A stretch of DNA of 64,000 nt, taken from Crossiella cryophila. GTDB taxonomy: Bacteria > Actinomycetota > Actinomycetes > Mycobacteriales > Pseudonocardiaceae. Location: contig NZ_JACHMH010000001.1 of assembly GCF_014204915.1 (NCBI RefSeq), positions 9,833,501 to 9,897,500 on the forward strand. Reading direction: 5' to 3'. Shown here piece by piece: positions 7,830 through 18,777 of this stretch. Position 1 is the stretch's first letter, and the number at the start of each line of letters is the position of its first letter. The notes under the pieces were generated by a model. The model had not been told where the DNA came from. It did not search any database and was given only the letters and a program-made list of their open reading frames with translations. Made by a program: the position numbers and the translations under genes.

Positions 7830-8764
7830 TTGCGGCGGTAGGCGGCCGGGCCCACACCCAGTTCGGCGTGCAGGCGGCGGCGCAGGTTGGCCGCGGTGCC
7901 CAGCCCGGCCCGCTGCGCCACCCTGGCCACCGGCAGCCCGGTGGTCTCCAGCAGCTGCCGGGCGAAGCGCAACCGCTCGGCCAGCAGCCAGCGGCCCGGC
8001 GTGGTGCCGGTGGCGGCGACGAAGGCACGGTGGAAGGTGCGCTCGCTCATCCCGGCCCGCCCGGCGAGTTCCGGCACGCCAAGGGGTTCGGCCAGCCGCA
8101 GCCGCGCCCAGTCCACAGTGGACGCGATGTCCGGGCCCTCAGGGCGGTGTGGCAGCGGGGTGTCCACGAACTGTCGCTGCCCGCCGGAGCGCGCCGCGGG
8201 CATCACCATCCGCTTGGCCAGCCGGGCGGCCATCGCCGCGCCCTGCACCCGCCGGACCAGGTGCAGGCACAGGTCGACCCCGCCGACCACACCGGCCGAG
8301 GTGAGCACGTCGCCGTCGTCGGTGAAGAGCACCTCCGGGCGCAACTCGGCCGCGGGCGCGTGTTCGGCCAGCGCGGCCAGGTACCGCCAGTGCGTGGTGG
8401 CCGGGCGGCCGTCCAACAATCCGGCCGCGGCCAGGGTGAACGCGCCGGAACACAACGAGGCCAGCGGGATCCCGGCCGCGTGCGCCTGCCGCAGCACCCG
8501 GATCGCGCTGTCGGGCACCGGCGCGTGCGGGTCGGCCCGGCCGGGCACGAGCACCAGATCGCAGTCCAGCAGGCCGGAAAGCCCATGCGTGGCCCGGATC
8601 TCGCCGACCGGGTGCATGGTCACCGGCCGGCGGCCAGGGGTGCAGGTGCGCAGCGCGAAGGGGCCGATCGAGCCGTCCGTGCGGTCCACGCCCCACACCT
8701 CGGCAGGCACCGCGACGTCGAAGGTCCGGGTGCCGGGCAGCACGAGCAGGCCGACGGTGTACAT
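7814..8764 (-). CDS. GlxA/FtrA-type AraC regulator with DJ-1/PfpI domain
   Basis: 316 residues. Residues 1-170 are a DJ-1/PfpI (class I glutamine amidotransferase-like) domain starting MYTVGLLVLPGTRTFDVAVP and including the nucleophile-elbow LASLCSGAFTLAAAGLLDG. The C-terminal about 100 residues are an AraC/XylS double helix-turn-helix (GVPELAGRAGMSERTFHRAFVAATGTTPGRWL... VARVAQRAGLGTAANLRRR). Such proteins usually activate or repress a neighbouring catabolic gene, here the divergent isochorismatase-fold gene. ATG at 8764 fits the domain start; ATG at 8782 in frame is the alternative. Confidence 0.88.
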   Translation of the reverse strand: MYTVGLLVLPGTRTFDVAVPAEVWGVDRTDGSIGPFALRTCTPGRRPVTMHPVGEIRATHGLSGLLDCDLVLVPGRADPHAPVPDSAIRVLRQAHAAGIPLASLCSGAFTLAAAGLLDGRPATTHWRYLAALAEHAPAAELRPEVLFTDDGDVLTSAGVVGGVDLCLHLVRRVQGAAMAARLAKRMVMPAARSGGQRQFVDTPLPHRPEGPDIASTVDWARLRLAEPLGVPELAGRAGMSERTFHRAFVAATGTTPGRWLLAERLRFARQLLETTGLPVARVAQRAGLGTAANLRRRLHAELGVGPAAYRRNYQVC

Positions 8765-8798
8765 GGCAGAAAAGTAGCGCATCGTGCCAGTTCTGCCA
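8764..8798. promoter_or_regulatory. Probable operator: inverted TGGCAGAA repeats between divergent genes
   Basis: In the 72 bp gap between the AraC-type gene and the cysteine-hydrolase gene, TGGCAGAA at 8764-8771 is repeated in inverse orientation as TTCTGCCA at 8791-8798. On the minus strand a further TGGCAC follows directly (TGGCAGAACTGGCAC). AraC proteins with DJ-1 domains such as AdpA recognise TGGC-type boxes, so autoregulation and control of the divergent gene are plausible. The left box overlaps the proposed start codon. Confidence 0.5.
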
Positions 8799-8836
8799 CT
8801 CCCCCTCGGCAACCCCGGCAGCGCAGACTCGGTGCC

Positions 8837-9388
8837 ATGACCACCGCACTCATCGTGATCGACGTGCAACGCGGCTTCGACGACACCGCCTACTGGGGCC
8901 GCCGGAACAACCCCGCCGCCGAGGCCAACATCCGCGCACTGGCCACCGCCTGGCAGCAGGCCGGACTGCCGATCGTGGTGGTGCACCACGATTCCGGCAC
9001 GCCGGGCTCACCGCTGGCACCCGGCACCCCCGGCAACGCGCTCAAGTCCGAACTGGACGGCATCGTGCCCGCGCTGACCGTGCGCAAGAGCGTGCACTCG
9101 TCCTTCCACGGCGATGTGGACCTGCACAAGTGGTTGCAGGACAACGGGATCCAGGAGGTGGTGACCACCGGCGTGCAGACCAACCGGTGCGTGGAGACCA
9201 CCAGCCGGGTGGCTGGCGACCTGGGTTACCGGCTGCGCTACGCGCTGGACGCGACCTTCACCTTCGACGACACCGCGCCGGACGGTTCGGCGATCACCGC
9301 GGACGAGTTGAGCCGGGCCACCGCGACCAACATCCACGGCCACTTCGGCGAGGTCACCACGACCGCGGCGGTGCTGGCGAGCCTGTGA
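8837..9388 (+). CDS. Isochorismatase-family cysteine hydrolase
   Basis: 183 residues of the isochorismatase/nicotinamidase fold. Catalytic Asp is in ALIVIDVQRGF (residue 9), catalytic Lys in VRKSVHSSF, and the nucleophilic Cys in TTGVQTNRCVETTSR with the preceding cis-peptide region. The family hydrolyses amide or vinyl-ether bonds in nicotinamide, N-carbamoyl compounds, isochorismate and others; the substrate here is unknown. ATG at 8837 has no strong ribosome site. Divergent from the DJ-1/AraC regulator, which probably controls it. Confidence 0.88.
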   Translation: MTTALIVIDVQRGFDDTAYWGRRNNPAAEANIRALATAWQQAGLPIVVVHHDSGTPGSPLAPGTPGNALKSELDGIVPALTVRKSVHSSFHGDVDLHKWLQDNGIQEVVTTGVQTNRCVETTSRVAGDLGYRLRYALDATFTFDDTAPDGSAITADELSRATATNIHGHFGEVTTTAAVLASL

Positions 9389-9393
9389 TGGGA

Positions 9394-9434
9394 CCGGTGG
9401 CCTCGTCGGTCTTCGAGCCCGGCGAGGCCACCGG
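9394..9434. terminator. Bidirectional terminator between the cysteine hydrolase and meaA
   Basis: A perfect 12 bp stem (CCGGTGGCCTCG at 9394-9405, CGAGGCCACCGG at 9423-9434, 17 nt loop) fills the 51 bp gap between two convergent stop codons. No U tract is present. Confidence 0.7.
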
Positions 9435-9439
9435 AGTCC

Positions 9440-11464
9440 TTATCTGGCAGGCAATCCGTGCGCTTCCCGGACCACCGAGACGATCTCGTCCATGATGTCG
9501 GTCAGCTCGTAGTCCTTGGGGGTGAACACCCTGGCCACGCCCTTGGCCAACAGGATCTCGGCGTCCGCGGGCGGGATGATGCCGCCCAGGATCACCGGCA
9601 CGTCGTCGGCGCCTGCCGCGCGCAGGCCCTCGACCACCGCCGGCACCACCTCCAGGTGCGAGCCGGAGAGCACGGAGAGCCCGACCACGTGCACGCCCTC
9701 CTGCACCGCGGCGGCCACGATCTGCGCCGGGGTCAGCCGGATCCCCTGGTACACCACCTCGAAACCGACGTCCCGCGCCCGCACCGCGACCTGCTCGGCG
9801 CCGTTGGAGTGCCCGTCCAGACCGGGCTTGCCGACCAGGATGCGCAGCCGGGACCCGATGTCCTCACCCGCGGCCAGCACCCGCTCGCGCACCTTGGCCA
9901 GTGCCGCGCCCGCCGGGCCCGCGGCCGAGGCCGCCGCCACCCCGGTGGGCGCCCGGTACTCGCCGAAGACCTCGCGCAGCGCGCCGGCCCACTCGCCGGT
10001 GGTCGCCCCGGCCTGCACGCAGGCGATGGTCGCCGCCACCAGGTTGGTCTCGGTCTTGGCCGCGTCCCGCAGTTCGCCAAGCGCTCTGTCCACAGTGGAC
10101 TGATCGCGGTTGCTCCGCCACACCCCGACCGCCTCGGCCGCGTGCCGCTCCACCGCCGGGTCGATGGACTCGATCGCCTTGGCGCCCTCGGCCTGCAGCG
10201 GGCTCGGCTCGGTGGTGGCGAACTTGTTCACCCCGACCACCACGTCCTCGCCGGACTCGACCTTCCGCCGCCGTTCCACCAGCGAACTGACCAGCGCGGA
10301 CTTCATGTAGCCGCTCTCCACCGCGGTCACCGCGCCGCCCATGGCCTGCACCCGGTCGATCTCCGCGCGCGCGCCGCTGACGATCTCCTCGACCTTGGCC
10401 GCCACCACCGGCGAGCCGTCGAAGAGGTCCTCGTACTCCAGCAGGTCGGTCTCGTAGGCCAGCACCTGCTGCATGCGCAGTGCCCACTGCTGGTCCCATG
10501 GCCGCGGCAGGCCGAGCGCCTCGTTCCAGGCAGGCAGCTGGATGGCGCGGGCGCGGGCATTGCGGGACAGGCTCACCGCGAGCATCTCCAGCACGATCCG
10601 CTGCACGTTGTTCTCCGGCTGCGCCTCGGTCAGCCCGAGCGAGTTGACCTGCACGCCGTAACGGAACCGCCGCTGCTTGGGATCGGTGATGCCGTAGCGC
10701 TGCTCGGTGATCTCCTCCCAGAGCTGACCGAAGGCGCGCATCTTGCACATCTCCTCGACAAAACGCACGCCGGCGTTGACGAAGAAGGAGATCCGCGCGA
10801 CCACCGCGCCGAACCGCTCCGGCGGCACCTGCCCGGAATCACGCACCGCGTCCAGCACCGAGATCGCCGTGCACATCGAGTAGGCGACCTCCTGCACCGG
10901 CGTCGCGCCGACCTCCTGCAGGTGGTACGAGCAGATGTTGATCGGATTCCACTTCGGCACGTGCTGCACCGTCCAGGCCACCATGTCGGTGATCAGGCGC
11001 AGGCTCGGCCCCGGCGGGAAGACGTAGGTGCCGCGGGAGAGATATTCCTTGATGATGTCGTTCTGCGTGGTGCCGGACAGCTTGCCCAGCACCGCCTCCG
11101 GGTCCTCGCCAGCCTCGACCGCCTGCTCCTGGGCGACCGTGACGTACATGGCCAGCAACCACATCGCGGTGGAGTTGATGGTCATCGAGGTGTTCGCGGT
11201 GTCCAGCGGGATGCCGTCGAAGAGCTGCCGCATGTCGCCGAGGTGACTGACCGGCACACCGACCTTGCCGACCTCGCCCTTGGTCAGCTCGTGGTCCGGG
11301 TCGTACCCGGTCTGGGTCGGCAGGTCGAAGGCGACCGAGAGCCCGGTCTGGCCCTTCTCCAGGTTCCGCCGGTAGAGCGCGTTGGACGCCGCCGCCGAGG
11401 AATGGCCCGCGTACGTGCGCATCACCCACGGACGGTCGCGTTCGCGATCGGTCGGGTACGGCAT
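9440..11464 (-). CDS. meaA: Ethylmalonyl-CoA mutase (B12-dependent, MeaA type)
   Basis: 674 residues in one chain. The N-terminal catalytic barrel begins PWVMRTYAGHSSAAASNALY, with GQTGLSVAFDLPTQTGYD, which separates ethylmalonyl-CoA mutases from the methylmalonyl-CoA mutase large subunit. The C-terminal about 140 residues are the cobalamin-binding domain with ILVGKPGLDGHSNGAEQ, matching the DxHxxG ligand motif. It interconverts ethylmalonyl-CoA and methylsuccinyl-CoA in the ethylmalonyl-CoA pathway of acetate assimilation and in supply of polyketide precursors, using adenosylcobalamin. Start ATG 11464 has GAGGTGG well placed. Its usual partner crotonyl-CoA carboxylase/reductase is not in the window, but a cobalamin adenosyltransferase is 1.5 kb away. 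Confidence 0.9.
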   Translation of the reverse strand: MPYPTDRERDRPWVMRTYAGHSSAAASNALYRRNLEKGQTGLSVAFDLPTQTGYDPDHELTKGEVGKVGVPVSHLGDMRQLFDGIPLDTANTSMTINSTAMWLLAMYVTVAQEQAVEAGEDPEAVLGKLSGTTQNDIIKEYLSRGTYVFPPGPSLRLITDMVAWTVQHVPKWNPINICSYHLQEVGATPVQEVAYSMCTAISVLDAVRDSGQVPPERFGAVVARISFFVNAGVRFVEEMCKMRAFGQLWEEITEQRYGITDPKQRRFRYGVQVNSLGLTEAQPENNVQRIVLEMLAVSLSRNARARAIQLPAWNEALGLPRPWDQQWALRMQQVLAYETDLLEYEDLFDGSPVVAAKVEEIVSGARAEIDRVQAMGGAVTAVESGYMKSALVSSLVERRRKVESGEDVVVGVNKFATTEPSPLQAEGAKAIESIDPAVERHAAEAVGVWRSNRDQSTVDRALGELRDAAKTETNLVAATIACVQAGATTGEWAGALREVFGEYRAPTGVAAASAAGPAGAALAKVRERVLAAGEDIGSRLRILVGKPGLDGHSNGAEQVAVRARDVGFEVVYQGIRLTPAQIVAAAVQEGVHVVGLSVLSGSHLEVVPAVVEGLRAAGADDVPVILGGIIPPADAEILLAKGVARVFTPKDYELTDIMDEIVSVVREAHGLPAR

Positions 11465-11578
11465 TTCGCCACCTCGCTCACGACTGTGTGTGCGAGTTAG
11501 CGTACTGGCCGGTAACCACGCTGCGACGTGCAATTCCTCACAGCGGGTGAGTCGGCGAAACCTATTCCGGCGAATTCT

Positions 11579-11593
11579 CCGGGGTTTCCCCGG
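11579..11593 (-). terminator. Short hairpin directly after murA
   Basis: CCGGGG (11579-11584) TTT CCCCGG (11588-11593) abuts the murA stop codon. It separates murA from meaA, which is transcribed in the same direction. On the minus strand AGAATT follows. Small stem, so moderate confidence. Confidence 0.45.
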
Positions 11594-12862
11594 TCAGCGT
11601 TCCGGGTCGGCGCTGACCCGCTGGACGTCGGCGCCCAGCCGCTGCATGTTCTCCACGAACCGGGGGTAGCCGCGGTCGATGTGGAAGACGTCCCAGACCT
11701 CGGTGACGCCCTCGGCGACCAGTCCGGCGATGACCAGTCCGGCGCCCGCGCGGATGTCGGAGGCCCACACCGGCGCGCTGGAGAGCTTCTCCACGCCGCG
11801 GACCACCGCGTGGTGGCCGTCGGTGCGCGCGTCCGCGCCCAGCCGCATCATCTCCTCGATGAAGCGGAAGCGGGCCTCGAACACGTTCTCGGTGATCATC
11901 GAGGTGCCCTCGCAGACCGCGGCCAGCACCACGGCGAAGGGCTGGTTGTCGGTGGCGAAGCCCGGGTAGGGCAGGGTGACGAAGTCGACCGCCTGCGGAC
12001 GGCCCTCCTGCACCACCCGGAAGCCCTGCTCGGTCAGGGTGACCTCGGCGCCGGCGGCGCGCAGCTTCTCCAGCACCAGGTCCAGGTGGTGCGGGTCAAC
12101 ACCCTTGATGTGCAGGTCACCGCGGGTGGCCACGGCGGCGAGTGCCCAGGTGGCGCCGACGATGCGGTCGCCGATGACCCGGTGCTCGGTTGGCTCCAGC
12201 TTCGAGACCCCGTGCACGGTGAGCGTGGAGGTGCCCGCGCCCTCGATCTTGGCGCCCATCTGCTGCAGCATCACGCACAGGTCGACGATCTCCGGCTCGC
12301 GCGCGGCGTTGTCGATCAGCGTGGTGCCCTCGGCCAGCACCGCGGCCATCAGGATGTTCTCGGTGGCGCCCACGCTGGGGAAGTCCAGCCAGATCTGCGC
12401 GCCGTGCAGGTTCTCCGCCTCGGCCACCACACAGCCGTGCTCGATGCCGCTGGTGGCGCCCAGCTTGCGCAGACCGGCCTGGTGCATGTCCAGCGGCCGG
12501 GAGCCGATCGCGTCCCCGCCGGGCAGCGCCACGACCGCCTTGCGGCAGCGGGCCACCAGCGGGCCCAGCACGCACACCGAGGCACGCAGCTTGCTCATCG
12601 AGGCGAAGTCCGCGCGGTGGTTCAGCTCCGCGGGGGTGGTGATGGTGGCCACGTCGCCCACGATCTCCACCTCGCAGCCGAGGCCCCGCAGCACATCGCC
12701 CATCAGGGGGACGTCCAGGATCTCCGGGCAGTTCGTGATCGTGGTTGTGCCCTCGGCCAGCAACGCGGCCGCCATGAGCTTCAACACGCTGTTCTTCGCG
12801 CCTACGACGTCGACCTCGCCGACCAGTCGTGCGCCACCCGTCACCCGGAAATGCTCACCCAC
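11594..12862 (-). CDS. murA: UDP-N-acetylglucosamine 1-carboxyvinyltransferase
   Basis: About 422 residues, full length for MurA, starting near [26 protein letters not shown]. It transfers enolpyruvate from PEP to UDP-GlcNAc, the first committed step of peptidoglycan synthesis, in the cytoplasm. The active-site loop reads [15 protein letters not shown]: the usual Cys (Cys115 in E. coli) is Asp, as in M. tuberculosis, which makes the enzyme insensitive to fosfomycin. GTG at 12862 is preferred by homology; TTG at 12883 in frame is the alternative. Divergent from the adenosyltransferase gene over about 56 bp. The same neighbour pair is found in M. tuberculosis. Confidence 0.95.
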   Translation of the reverse strand: MGEHFRVTGGARLVGEVDVVGAKNSVLKLMAAALLAEGTTTITNCPEILDVPLMGDVLRGLGCEVEIVGDVATITTPAELNHRADFASMSKLRASVCVLGPLVARCRKAVVALPGGDAIGSRPLDMHQAGLRKLGATSGIEHGCVVAEAENLHGAQIWLDFPSVGATENILMAAVLAEGTTLIDNAAREPEIVDLCVMLQQMGAKIEGAGTSTLTVHGVSKLEPTEHRVIGDRIVGATWALAAVATRGDLHIKGVDPHHLDLVLEKLRAAGAEVTLTEQGFRVVQEGRPQAVDFVTLPYPGFATDNQPFAVVLAAVCEGTSMITENVFEARFRFIEEMMRLGADARTDGHHAVVRGVEKLSSAPVWASDIRAGAGLVIAGLVAEGVTEVWDVFHIDRGYPRFVENMQRLGADVQRVSADPER

Positions 12863-12918
12863 GATGACCCATCGTATGGGCAACCCGGAGAGTGACCGAA
12901 ACCCGTACTGTGCAGGAC

Positions 12919-13491
12919 ATGTCGGTGCACCTCACGCGTATCTACACCCGTGTCGGCGATGACGGCACCACCGCGCTCGGCGACGGCGCCAGGGTTCCCA
13001 AGACGGACCCCCGGCTGGCCGCCTACGCCGATGTCGACGAGACCAACGCCTCGCTCGGCGTGGCCCTGGCCCTCGGCAACCTGGCCGAGGACGTGGCGCC
13101 GGTCCTGAAGGCCATCCAGAACGACCTCTTCGACGTCGGAGCGGACCTGTGCGCGCCGATCGTGCCCGACCCGCCGTATCCCCCGCTGCGCATCACCCAG
13201 GCGTACGTGGACCGGCTGGAGGGCTGGTGCGATGAGTTCAACGGCAGGCTGGGCAAGCTGAACTCGTTCATCCTCAACGGCGGCACCCCCGGCGCGGCCC
13301 TGCTGCACCAGGCGCGGACCATCTCCCGCCGGGCCGAGCGCAGCACCTGGGCGCTGCTGGAGGTCGACGCGGAGCGCACCAACAAGCTGGCCGCCAAGTA
13401 CCTGAACCGGCTCTCCGACCTGCTGTTCATCCTGGCCAGGGTGGCCAACCCGGACGGCGACGTGCTGTGGGAGCCGGGCAAGAACGGCTGA
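12919..13491 (+). CDS. PduO-type cob(I)alamin adenosyltransferase
   Basis: 190 residues. The N-terminal [24 protein letters not shown] is the ATP-binding signature of the PduO/MMAB family; [12 protein letters not shown] and [18 protein letters not shown] are the C-terminal cobalamin- and ATP-contact motifs. It converts cob(I)alamin and ATP to adenosylcobalamin, the cofactor of the nearby ethylmalonyl-CoA mutase. ATG 12919 gives the normal family length with AGGA just upstream; a GTG at 12892 is in frame. Ends at a hairpin shared with the convergent DUF2550 gene. Confidence 0.92.
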   Translation: MSVHLTRIYTRVGDDGTTALGDGARVPKTDPRLAAYADVDETNASLGVALALGNLAEDVAPVLKAIQNDLFDVGADLCAPIVPDPPYPPLRITQAYVDRLEGWCDEFNGRLGKLNSFILNGGTPGAALLHQARTISRRAERSTWALLEVDAERTNKLAAKYLNRLSDLLFILARVANPDGDVLWEPGKNG

Positions 13492-13496
13492 GACGA

Positions 13497-13532
13497 CCGT
13501 GGCCCGCCGGCAGGTTCGCCGACGGGCCACGG
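13497..13532. terminator. Bidirectional terminator between adenosyltransferase and DUF2550 gene
   Basis: CCGTGGCCCG (13497-13506) pairs perfectly with CGGGCCACGG (13523-13532) in the 50 bp gap between convergent stops. It also ends the ATP synthase transcript, since the DUF2550 gene is the last gene of that run. Confidence 0.7.
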
Positions 13533-13541
13533 ATCACGTCT

Positions 13542-13985
13542 TCAGGACGCCCAGGGAATGGATCTTCCCGGTGGCGCGGACTCCAGCCAGGACAGGAAAC
13601 CGGTGAGCGCGTCGGCTGGCATGGCCAGCTCCAGCTCGAGGTCCTCGCCCCGGCAGCGCAGCACGGTGGACCCGGCCGGGACCACGTAGGTCTCCGACCC
13701 GGTCGGCTCGCGCCGGGTGTCGATCTCCAGTCCGGCCCGGCTGATCACCTTGTCCGGACCCGACCGCAGGCTGAGCACCCGGTACCAGGTGAACTCGTCG
13801 CCGCGGTACTTGCCGATGCCCAGGTGCCAGCCACGTTCTTTCTCACCCAGCTGGTCGCGCAGGGCCACGTCGATGCCGCCCTGGCGCAGCAACCGCAGTC
13901 GCCGCCAGGCGAGCAACGCGATGGCGATGGCCACCGCAGCCAGGACCAGTCCGATGATTTCGGCGATGTCCACGGCTGCGTCCAC
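13542..13985 (-). CDS. DUF2550 membrane-anchored protein
   Basis: 147 residues with one N-terminal membrane helix (IIGLVLAAVAIAIALLAWRRLRLL) and a small soluble domain containing RGWHLGIGKYRGDEFTWYRVLSLR. This matches the actinobacterial DUF2550 family, whose M. tuberculosis member Rv1312 also sits directly after atpC. Function is unknown; the constant position suggests a tie to the ATP synthase operon or merely conserved order. Only 15 bp separate it from atpC. Confidence 0.8.
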   Translation of the reverse strand: MDAAVDIAEIIGLVLAAVAIAIALLAWRRLRLLRQGGIDVALRDQLGEKERGWHLGIGKYRGDEFTWYRVLSLRSGPDKVISRAGLEIDTRREPTGSETYVVPAGSTVLRCRGEDLELELAMPADALTGFLSWLESAPPGRSIPWAS

Positions 13986-14000
13986 CCGTCCGTTCGCGCG

Positions 14001-14366
14001 TCAGACCGGCTGGCCGGCGGCCTTGAGGCGGGTCGCTGCCCGTGCCCTCGCCTGCTCATCGGAGTGGCCGAGGTCCTCGCGGGCCTGATCCACGTCAATC
14101 TCGTGACCCAGCTCGGCGCTCTCGGCCAGAATGCTCACCGTGTCACCGGTGACGGAAAGGAAACCACCGTGAACGGCGGCGGTGACGACTTCACCATCGG
14201 TGGTGGTGACTCGCACCACACCACCCTCGACCAACTGACCCAGCACCGGCTCGTGGCTGGGCAGGATGCCGATCTCGCCCTCGGTCGTCTGCGCGACCAC
14301 CATTTTCGCGGTCCCGGACCACAGGCGGCGCTCGACAGCGACCAACTGGACGGACATCTCAGCCAC
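14001..14366 (-). CDS. atpC: ATP synthase epsilon subunit
   Basis: 121 residues, beginning [15 protein letters not shown] with the beta-sandwich signature [16 protein letters not shown] and the short C-terminal helical part. Epsilon joins the gamma stalk to the c ring and can restrain ATP hydrolysis. The GTG at 14366 is chosen because GAAGGAG lies at 6 nt; the ATG six bases upstream overlaps that ribosome site. Last structural gene of the atp operon; 5' side faces a divergent sigma factor gene across an intergenic gap from atpD that is filled by opposite-strand genes, so atpC is separated from atpD by 2 kb. Confidence 0.93.
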   Translation of the reverse strand: MAEMSVQLVAVERRLWSGTAKMVVAQTTEGEIGILPSHEPVLGQLVEGGVVRVTTTDGEVVTAAVHGGFLSVTGDTVSILAESAELGHEIDVDQAREDLGHSDEQARARAATRLKAAGQPV

Positions 14367-14481
14367 GGGCATCTCCTTCGCGTGCTCGTTGGAGGCCAGT
14401 TTAGTCGGTGCCCTCGCAACTTGGTGGGGCGGGCCGGTGTCAGAAGTACTGAGGAGACGAAAGAACTGGGGAGGGGGGCTC

Positions 14482-15024
14482 ATGGGGCAGGCCGAGGAGG
14501 GCTTCGACGTGTTCGTCGAAACCCGTTCGACCGCCTTGCTGAGAACGGCGTACCTGTTGTGCGCCGGTGACCGGGGAGCGGCCGAGGACCTGTTGCAGGA
14601 CGTGCTCGAACGCACCTACGGGAAGTGGCGCAAGATCGACTCCGCACCGGAGGCCTACGTGCGCGCCGCACTGGCCAACGCGGCGGCCAACCGCTGGCGG
14701 CACCGCTCCCGCCGGGTCAGGGAGGCGCCGCTGGAGGAGGTGATCCCGCCGAGTGAGCCGGGTCACGAGGAGCGGGTGGCCGACCGCGACGCGCTGCTGC
14801 GGGCACTGGCCGAGCTGCCGCAGAAGATGCGGGCCGCGGTGGTGCTGCGCTATTTCGACGATCTGACCGAGGCCCAGGCCGCGCACGCGCTCGGCTGCGG
14901 CGTCGGCACCATCAAGAGCCAGACCTCCCGCGGTCTCGCCCGACTCCGAGACCTGCTCGACCCCGTGGGGGCCGACACCACCGCCGATCAAGACCGGGGT
15001 AGCCGATGCGCACCGACGAGCTGA
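14482..15024 (+). CDS. SigE-family (streptomycete-type) ECF RNA polymerase sigma factor
   Basis: 180 residues. Region 2 is [20 protein letters not shown]...[21 protein letters not shown], typical of the SigE-like extracytoplasmic group common in Streptomyces and relatives. Region 4 is [51 protein letters not shown] at 14482 has GGAGGGGGG five bases upstream. Its end overlaps the next gene by 19 bp, so the two are translated together; the second gene is a membrane protein and may hold the sigma factor. Inserted, with that gene, between atpC and atpD on the opposite strand. Confidence 0.9.
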   Translation: MGQAEEGFDVFVETRSTALLRTAYLLCAGDRGAAEDLLQDVLERTYGKWRKIDSAPEAYVRAALANAAANRWRHRSRRVREAPLEEVIPPSEPGHEERVADRDALLRALAELPQKMRAAVVLRYFDDLTEAQAAHALGCGVGTIKSQTSRGLARLRDLLDPVGADTTADQDRGSRCAPTS

Positions 15025-16343
15025 AGGAAGCACTCACCAAAGTGGCGTCCACTGTGGACACCCTGCCCGGGTTCACCGAGCGGGTGGTCCTCGGCGGGCG
15101 TCGGCGCAAACGGCGCAGACTGCTGGTGCTGGCCACCGCGCTGAGCATGGTGGGGGCCATCGGCTTCGGCGGTCTGGCGTGGACCTTCCTGAACCAGTTC
15201 CGCCCTGAGCAGCTCACCGCCGACGCCCGCTTCGGCCAGAACGCGCTGGGCCCGAGGGCCGGGGACGACCCGCTGCGCAAGGAGGCGCTGGCCGTCTTCG
15301 CCAGGGACTGGGCCCGCAGCCTGCCGCAGACCGGGCCGGTGCTGATCCTGCACGGCCAGCCGCACGTCTACTGGGCGGGCGAGACCGCGGCCGGACCGGC
15401 CGTGGTGCTGCTGCAACGGGTCGGCCGGAGCAGCGGGGAGACCACCATGCCCGTGCTGGTCGGCCGGGCGCCTGGCGAGACGGCGCTGCGACTGCTCGCG
15501 GTGGACCTGCCTGCCAAGGCTGGCGCGCCGTCGGGCGCGTTCCTGTTCGGTCAGGGGGACCGGACCCTGCTCGCCCTGGCCCAGCAGAACGAGGTGCGCT
15601 GGTCGCCGGGCCTCCGGGTGGCGGCGGACGGCAAGGTGAGCCGGGACTTCCAGCGACTGGACCTTGTCGACGGGGTCGCACTGGCCCAGGTTCCGCCGGA
15701 ACTGCACCCTGGCGCCGCGGTGGTCACCACCGTGGGGCAGGCGGACCAGCTCGTCTCGCTGCGTCCCCGGCTCGCCTCGGCGCATCCCCGCGAGCTGGCC
15801 GGTCTGCTCGGATCCGCCGGCCGGGAGGACGAGGTGGTTCCAGGCACCGGCACCGGCATCCGTCCGGACGGGGCCCGGCCGCGCAGGTTCATCGCGGCGC
15901 CCACCCTCCGGCCACCGGATGAGATCAGCACGGCGGGTGTGGTCTCGCTGATGCACACCGACTACCTGGACAGGTTCCTGCCGAAGAAGCGGAATGCCTG
16001 GGAACTGCTGGCCGGACTGCCCGGCGACCGCTCGCTCTACCTCAGCGAGGTCGACGAGGGCGGCCCGACCCGGCTCTACGGCGTGCTGATGACGGGCGCG
16101 CGGAACAAGACCGAGCAGGTGATCTACGGCGGCCCCGGTGAGCCCTCCGCGCTGCCGGTGCGGGTCCGGCTGCCCGGTCAGGACGGCTGGGTGGTCGCGG
16201 GGCAGGACGTGCGGCTGAGCTGGCGCACCGGGCCGTCGGCGGACTGGCAGGAGGCGGGCCAGGACGCCGCGCTGCTGCCGGCCACCGCCACCGAGGTGCG
16301 CGCGGTCGGCAACGGGAAGACCGCCGAGTTCCGGCTCGGCTAG
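15006..16343 (+). CDS. Single-pass membrane protein co-translated with the sigma factor
   Basis: 445 residues. A basic stretch GGRRRKRRRLL precedes one membrane helix (LVLATALSMVGAIGFGGLAWTFL, about residues 39-61); the rest is predicted outside the cell. No zinc-binding anti-sigma motif (HxxxCxxC) is visible. The start ATG lies within the sigma gene (19 bp overlap), which is the usual arrangement for sigma/anti-sigma or sigma/sensor pairs, so it is a candidate regulator of that sigma factor. I do not recognise the extracellular domain. Followed by a strong terminator. Confidence 0.7.
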   Translation: MRTDELKEALTKVASTVDTLPGFTERVVLGGRRRKRRRLLVLATALSMVGAIGFGGLAWTFLNQFRPEQLTADARFGQNALGPRAGDDPLRKEALAVFARDWARSLPQTGPVLILHGQPHVYWAGETAAGPAVVLLQRVGRSSGETTMPVLVGRAPGETALRLLAVDLPAKAGAPSGAFLFGQGDRTLLALAQQNEVRWSPGLRVAADGKVSRDFQRLDLVDGVALAQVPPELHPGAAVVTTVGQADQLVSLRPRLASAHPRELAGLLGSAGREDEVVPGTGTGIRPDGARPRRFIAAPTLRPPDEISTAGVVSLMHTDYLDRFLPKKRNAWELLAGLPGDRSLYLSEVDEGGPTRLYGVLMTGARNKTEQVIYGGPGEPSALPVRVRLPGQDGWVVAGQDVRLSWRTGPSADWQEAGQDAALLPATATEVRAVGNGKTAEFRLG

Positions 16344-16354
16344 TCGGGGAAACG

Positions 16355-16392
16355 CGAAGACCGGGCCTCCTTGGGGGGAAGCCCGGTCTTCG
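16355..16392. terminator. Strong bidirectional terminator after atpD
   Basis: CGAAGACCGGGC (16355-16366) and GCCCGGTCTTCG (16381-16392) form a perfect 12 bp stem with a 14 nt loop between the convergent membrane-protein and atpD genes. If efficient on the minus strand it would separate atpD from atpC, which lies 2 kb further on. Confidence 0.8.
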
Positions 16393-16413
16393 TGGTGTTC
16401 AGGGTGCTACCGG

Positions 16414-18769
<2,356 letters not shown>

Positions 18770-18777
18770 GGGTCACG

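Noticed and set aside
5534-9388. Very long plus-strand open frame (1284 codons)
   Set aside because: Its first two thirds are antisense to the crotonase, monooxygenase and AraC genes and read as Arg/Gly/His-rich nonsense; only the last part, from 8837, is the real cysteine hydrolase.
9458-11500. 680-codon plus-strand frame opposite meaA
   Set aside because: Pure antisense shadow of a strongly conserved enzyme; His/Arg/Gly-rich.
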